Assembly: GCA_910583615.1 (NCBI GenBank)
Contig: CAJTXP010000055.1
Coordinates: 1-24,637 of the forward strand
Length of the DNA: 24,637 bases
DNA from: an uncultured Lachnospiraceae bacterium
GTDB lineage: Bacteria > Bacillota > Clostridia > Lachnospirales > Lachnospiraceae
Reading direction: 5' to 3'
Shown here one piece after another: positions 22,841-24,637 of this stretch. Under the pieces are notes generated by a model, which searched no databases, had not been told where the DNA came from, and saw nothing but the letters and a program-made list of their open reading frames with translations. The position numbers and the translations under genes were made by a program. The number at the start of each line of letters is the position of its first letter. The stretch's first letter is position 1.

Positions 22841-23509
22841 TTATTCCACTTCACCCAAATTGTATATTATTGCCAACGCAATCTTTCCGGCCATATCCCT
22901 GTCACTTGTATCCTTCGGTGACCTCCCATAGACGGCAAAACTGTATCCGTTATATGTCCAGTCTATCATAAACATATCCCCGGTTTCATTAACTCTCATA
23001 TAAGGAAAAAGATATTCCCCGTCTGCGGTGGATGCCGTCCATTCAATTTTGGTGGAATCCACAAAAACTTCATTCGGCAGAACGAATTTCTCTTCTTTAC
23101 CGGCAGCAAACGTGCAGAGTCCCACATTCTCTAATTCAAACTCAATCTGTAACTCATCCTCTCCTGTTTTTATAACTGTAACATTTGATGCAATCGGCAT
23201 ATGATCCAACACTTCTTTTGGGTTGCCAAATTCGGCTGCGTTCACAATCTCCATTTCGCCCGGACCGGTATCATCCCCTGCCAGGTCTTCAGAATCCCTT
23301 CCCGTATCCGGTTTCTCTGCATCGAAGTCCCTTTTTTGATCCTGCCCGTCTGCATCGCATTCTGTTGTAGTATCATCAACGTCAAAGGTAATTGCTTTTT
23401 CTTCTGTCTGGATTGGTTTGGATGGCATACAGCTGCACCCGGCCAATCCTGATAAAGCGCCAGTTACAAGAACCATACAGCCTAATATTTTAAGATTTTT
23501 ATTACACAT
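22841..23509 (-). CDS. Lipoprotein of unknown function
   Basis: From the start MCNKNLKILGC the product has 222 residues, with a lipobox LAGC (Cys25), an acidic low-complexity stretch (about 30-85) and a beta-rich C-terminal domain with VTVIKTGEDELQIEFELENVG. The frame is open 44 codons further upstream, but those residues look untranslated and AGAGG lies before 23509. Probably a surface-anchored protein with a ligand-binding or adhesion-like domain; I do not recognise a named family. Confidence 0.75.
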   Translation of the reverse strand: MCNKNLKILGCMVLVTGALSGLAGCSCMPSKPIQTEEKAITFDVDDTTTECDADGQDQKRDFDAEKPDTGRDSEDLAGDDTGPGEMEIVNAAEFGNPKEVLDHMPIASNVTVIKTGEDELQIEFELENVGLCTFAAGKEEKFVLPNEVFVDSTKIEWTASTADGEYLFPYMRVNETGDMFMIDWTYNGYSFAVYGRSPKDTSDRDMAGKIALAIIYNLGEVE

Positions 23510-23654
23510 AATATTTTTCCTCTGAAAATGCCGATTTTTCTTTTTATGTATCTTTCCTGTGAAATTTAATTTTATCATTTCCAAAACACCGGAACAACCT
23601 GCATGCCGCAGACGGTTTTCTAAATGACGTGAAATGTACAACCCTCTAGAATTA

Positions 23655-23683
23655 CAAAAATCCCATTGCCTTGGCGACGGGAT
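23655..23683 (-). terminator. Terminator after the frameshifted lipoprotein gene
   Basis: On the minus strand ATCCC (23683-23679) pairs with GGGAT (23664-23660), an inner GCC/GGC pair adds to the stem, and TTTTTG follows. It lies 64 bases past the stop of the lipoprotein frame at 23747. Confidence 0.65.
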
Positions 23684-23746
23684 CTTTGTATATGGCTATG
23701 TAGATATTAAAATCTGGCTTTGTAAACTTTCCCTGTATCAGCATAT

Positions 23747-24423
23747 TTATTTAGCCGTGATTACTACAATTTTTAAAGCTTCACTTGGATGCTCTTCATC
23801 AAAATCAATCAGCCCACGGTAACTGATCTCTACTTTATCGCCCACGGCAATCGGGGAATCTCCTATATCTAAAAGAACCGTATTTCTGCAGCATGAAATT
23901 CGTCATTTTTAAAGCTGCCTTTCATTTCAACGGACATTTGCTCTTTCAAATCCTGAAATCCGGCCTCTATGTTCCCATGGCCTTCTTCATTTTCATCAGT
24001 GTCTTTCAAATAAAAACGAGTATCTTCTTCAAAAACCACATGAATCAACTGGGTGTCAGGCAGATCGGCATTGGAGCTTGGAGAACTATACGATAAAGAA
24101 CCGTCATCAAGAATTTTCACTTTCTTTTCAGCAATAAAAAATGAATCCTCTTCTATTTTCCAAACCTTGCCCAGAAAATCTGCATCAACAGCAGCAGCAA
24201 CATCCGGCTCTAAAACCTGCCATCTGCTTTCTGCATTTTCCTGTGGTTCCTCCGTGTCTCCATCAATCTCTTTTGATGCACTATTTGAATCCTCTGATAA
24301 TACTTCGCTTATCTGGATTTCTTCTGTTTTAGCAGCAGATTCAGAACCGGAACCGCATCCCGTAATCATTGTGCTCAATATACAGACAGTACCGAATACT
24401 ATCATTGCCTTTTTCAGTTTCAT
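23747..24423 (-). pseudogene. Lipoprotein with frameshift in an A-run
   Basis: The first frame (24423-23869, 184 residues) starts with a lipoprotein signal (lipobox ITGC, Cys23), an acidic linker and a domain with DFLGKVWKIEEDSFFIAEKK. It ends in EIRFF. In another frame the sequence continues naturally: TVLLDIGDSPIAVGDKVEIS.., ending ALKIVVITAK at 23747. One missing A in GAAATACGG (near 23888) joins them into a protein of about 224 residues. It may be a real mutation, slippage or a sequencing error. The family is unknown, although the LGKV start resembles small metal- or peptide-binding lipoproteins of Lachnospiraceae. AGGAGGTAAG precedes the ATG. Confidence 0.7.
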
Positions 24424-24465
24424 AAAATTTCTTACCTCCTACTACAATATATTTATGGTTGATAT

Positions 24466-24484
24466 ACCTGACAGCCAGTCAGGT
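24466..24484. promoter_or_regulatory. Palindrome upstream of the frameshifted lipoprotein gene
   Basis: ACCTGAC-AGCCA-GTCAGGT is a 7-bp perfect inverted repeat with a five-base spacer, 43 bases before the start codon. It is placed where a -35 element for the minus-strand gene would be. A dimeric repressor site is likely, but the regulator is unknown. Confidence 0.5.
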
Positions 24485-24637
24485 GATTATCCTTCTTGTT
24501 GCTTAAGCTGTTAGAATGATAGAGCAATCGGTATGGCGGTTACCTCCCTGGACTTCTCGTCCGTAAAACAGTCTGCCAGCCAGCTTGTAGCCCAGCAAAT
24601 TAAAGTTCCTGTCTCCCGCACAAAAACGTCAAATTAA
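24485..24637. other. Window-edge sequence, possible mobile-element or coding remnant
   Basis: Open frames exist on both strands but are short. The plus frame reads DRAIGMAVTSLDFSSVKQSA and ends at TAA at the window edge; the minus frame has LLGYKLAGRLFYGREVQGGN. Neither has a convincing start or family. I see no intact gene. Confidence 0.3.

Overview
The window looks like a chromosomal segment of a gut Clostridia, most likely a Lachnospiraceae. The signs are AGGAGG-type ribosome sites, moderate GC, a class C sortase and SipW pilus locus, a MalFG/LacI sugar operon, TnpX-type recombinase debris and paired flavodoxin genes. Genus cannot be fixed from the sequence.

Left part (1-3.2 kb, minus strand): a slipin/SPFH gene and a MATE efflux gene flank a structured RNA. 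On the minus strand at about 1640-1511 this RNA contains a complete canonical tRNA fold in circularly permuted order. The acceptor stem is closed by a five-base loop and the anticodon stem opens into a Y-RNA-like stem. This is the architecture of bacterial YrlA Y RNAs (tRNA mimics that bind Ro60/Rsr) and is the most interesting item here. No rsr or rtcB gene is inside the window.

Pilus region (3.2-7.3 kb, minus): a SipW-type signal peptidase is intact, but the rest is wreckage. There is a class C sortase cut before its catalytic domain and joined to a signal-peptide fragment, a ricin-like/anchor tail in another frame, and a large surface protein with an in-frame TGA and no 5' end. At about 7285 this locus meets, head to head, a sugar-binding protein gene that also lacks its 5' end. 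This is a clear rearrangement or assembly breakpoint.

Sugar operon (7.3-11.1 kb, plus): a binding-protein fragment, a terminator, two tandem 87-nt hairpins with covarying outer stems, two permeases and a LacI regulator. An orphan strong minus promoter and a terminator at 11.33-11.06 kb could make a small RNA.

11.4-15.2 kb (minus): a TetR regulator with two flavodoxins, headed by a consensus promoter carrying two TGACA-type palindromes (probable TetR operators), then a DUF2461 gene and an ECF sigma factor with a Cys-rich C-terminal extension.

15.2-18.8 kb: a decayed zone with a DUF1801 remnant, an FtsX-type permease lacking its N-terminus fused to the tail of a large serine recombinase, an intact metallo-beta-lactamase-fold gene and a broken TetR gene.

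18.8-24.6 kb (minus): a three-gene ABC exporter operon, two acetyltransferases (one YoaP-like), a small DUF7662-like gene, and two lipoproteins, one frameshifted in an A-run. The number of breakpoints suggests either real genome decay around mobile-element scars or a chimeric metagenome contig.
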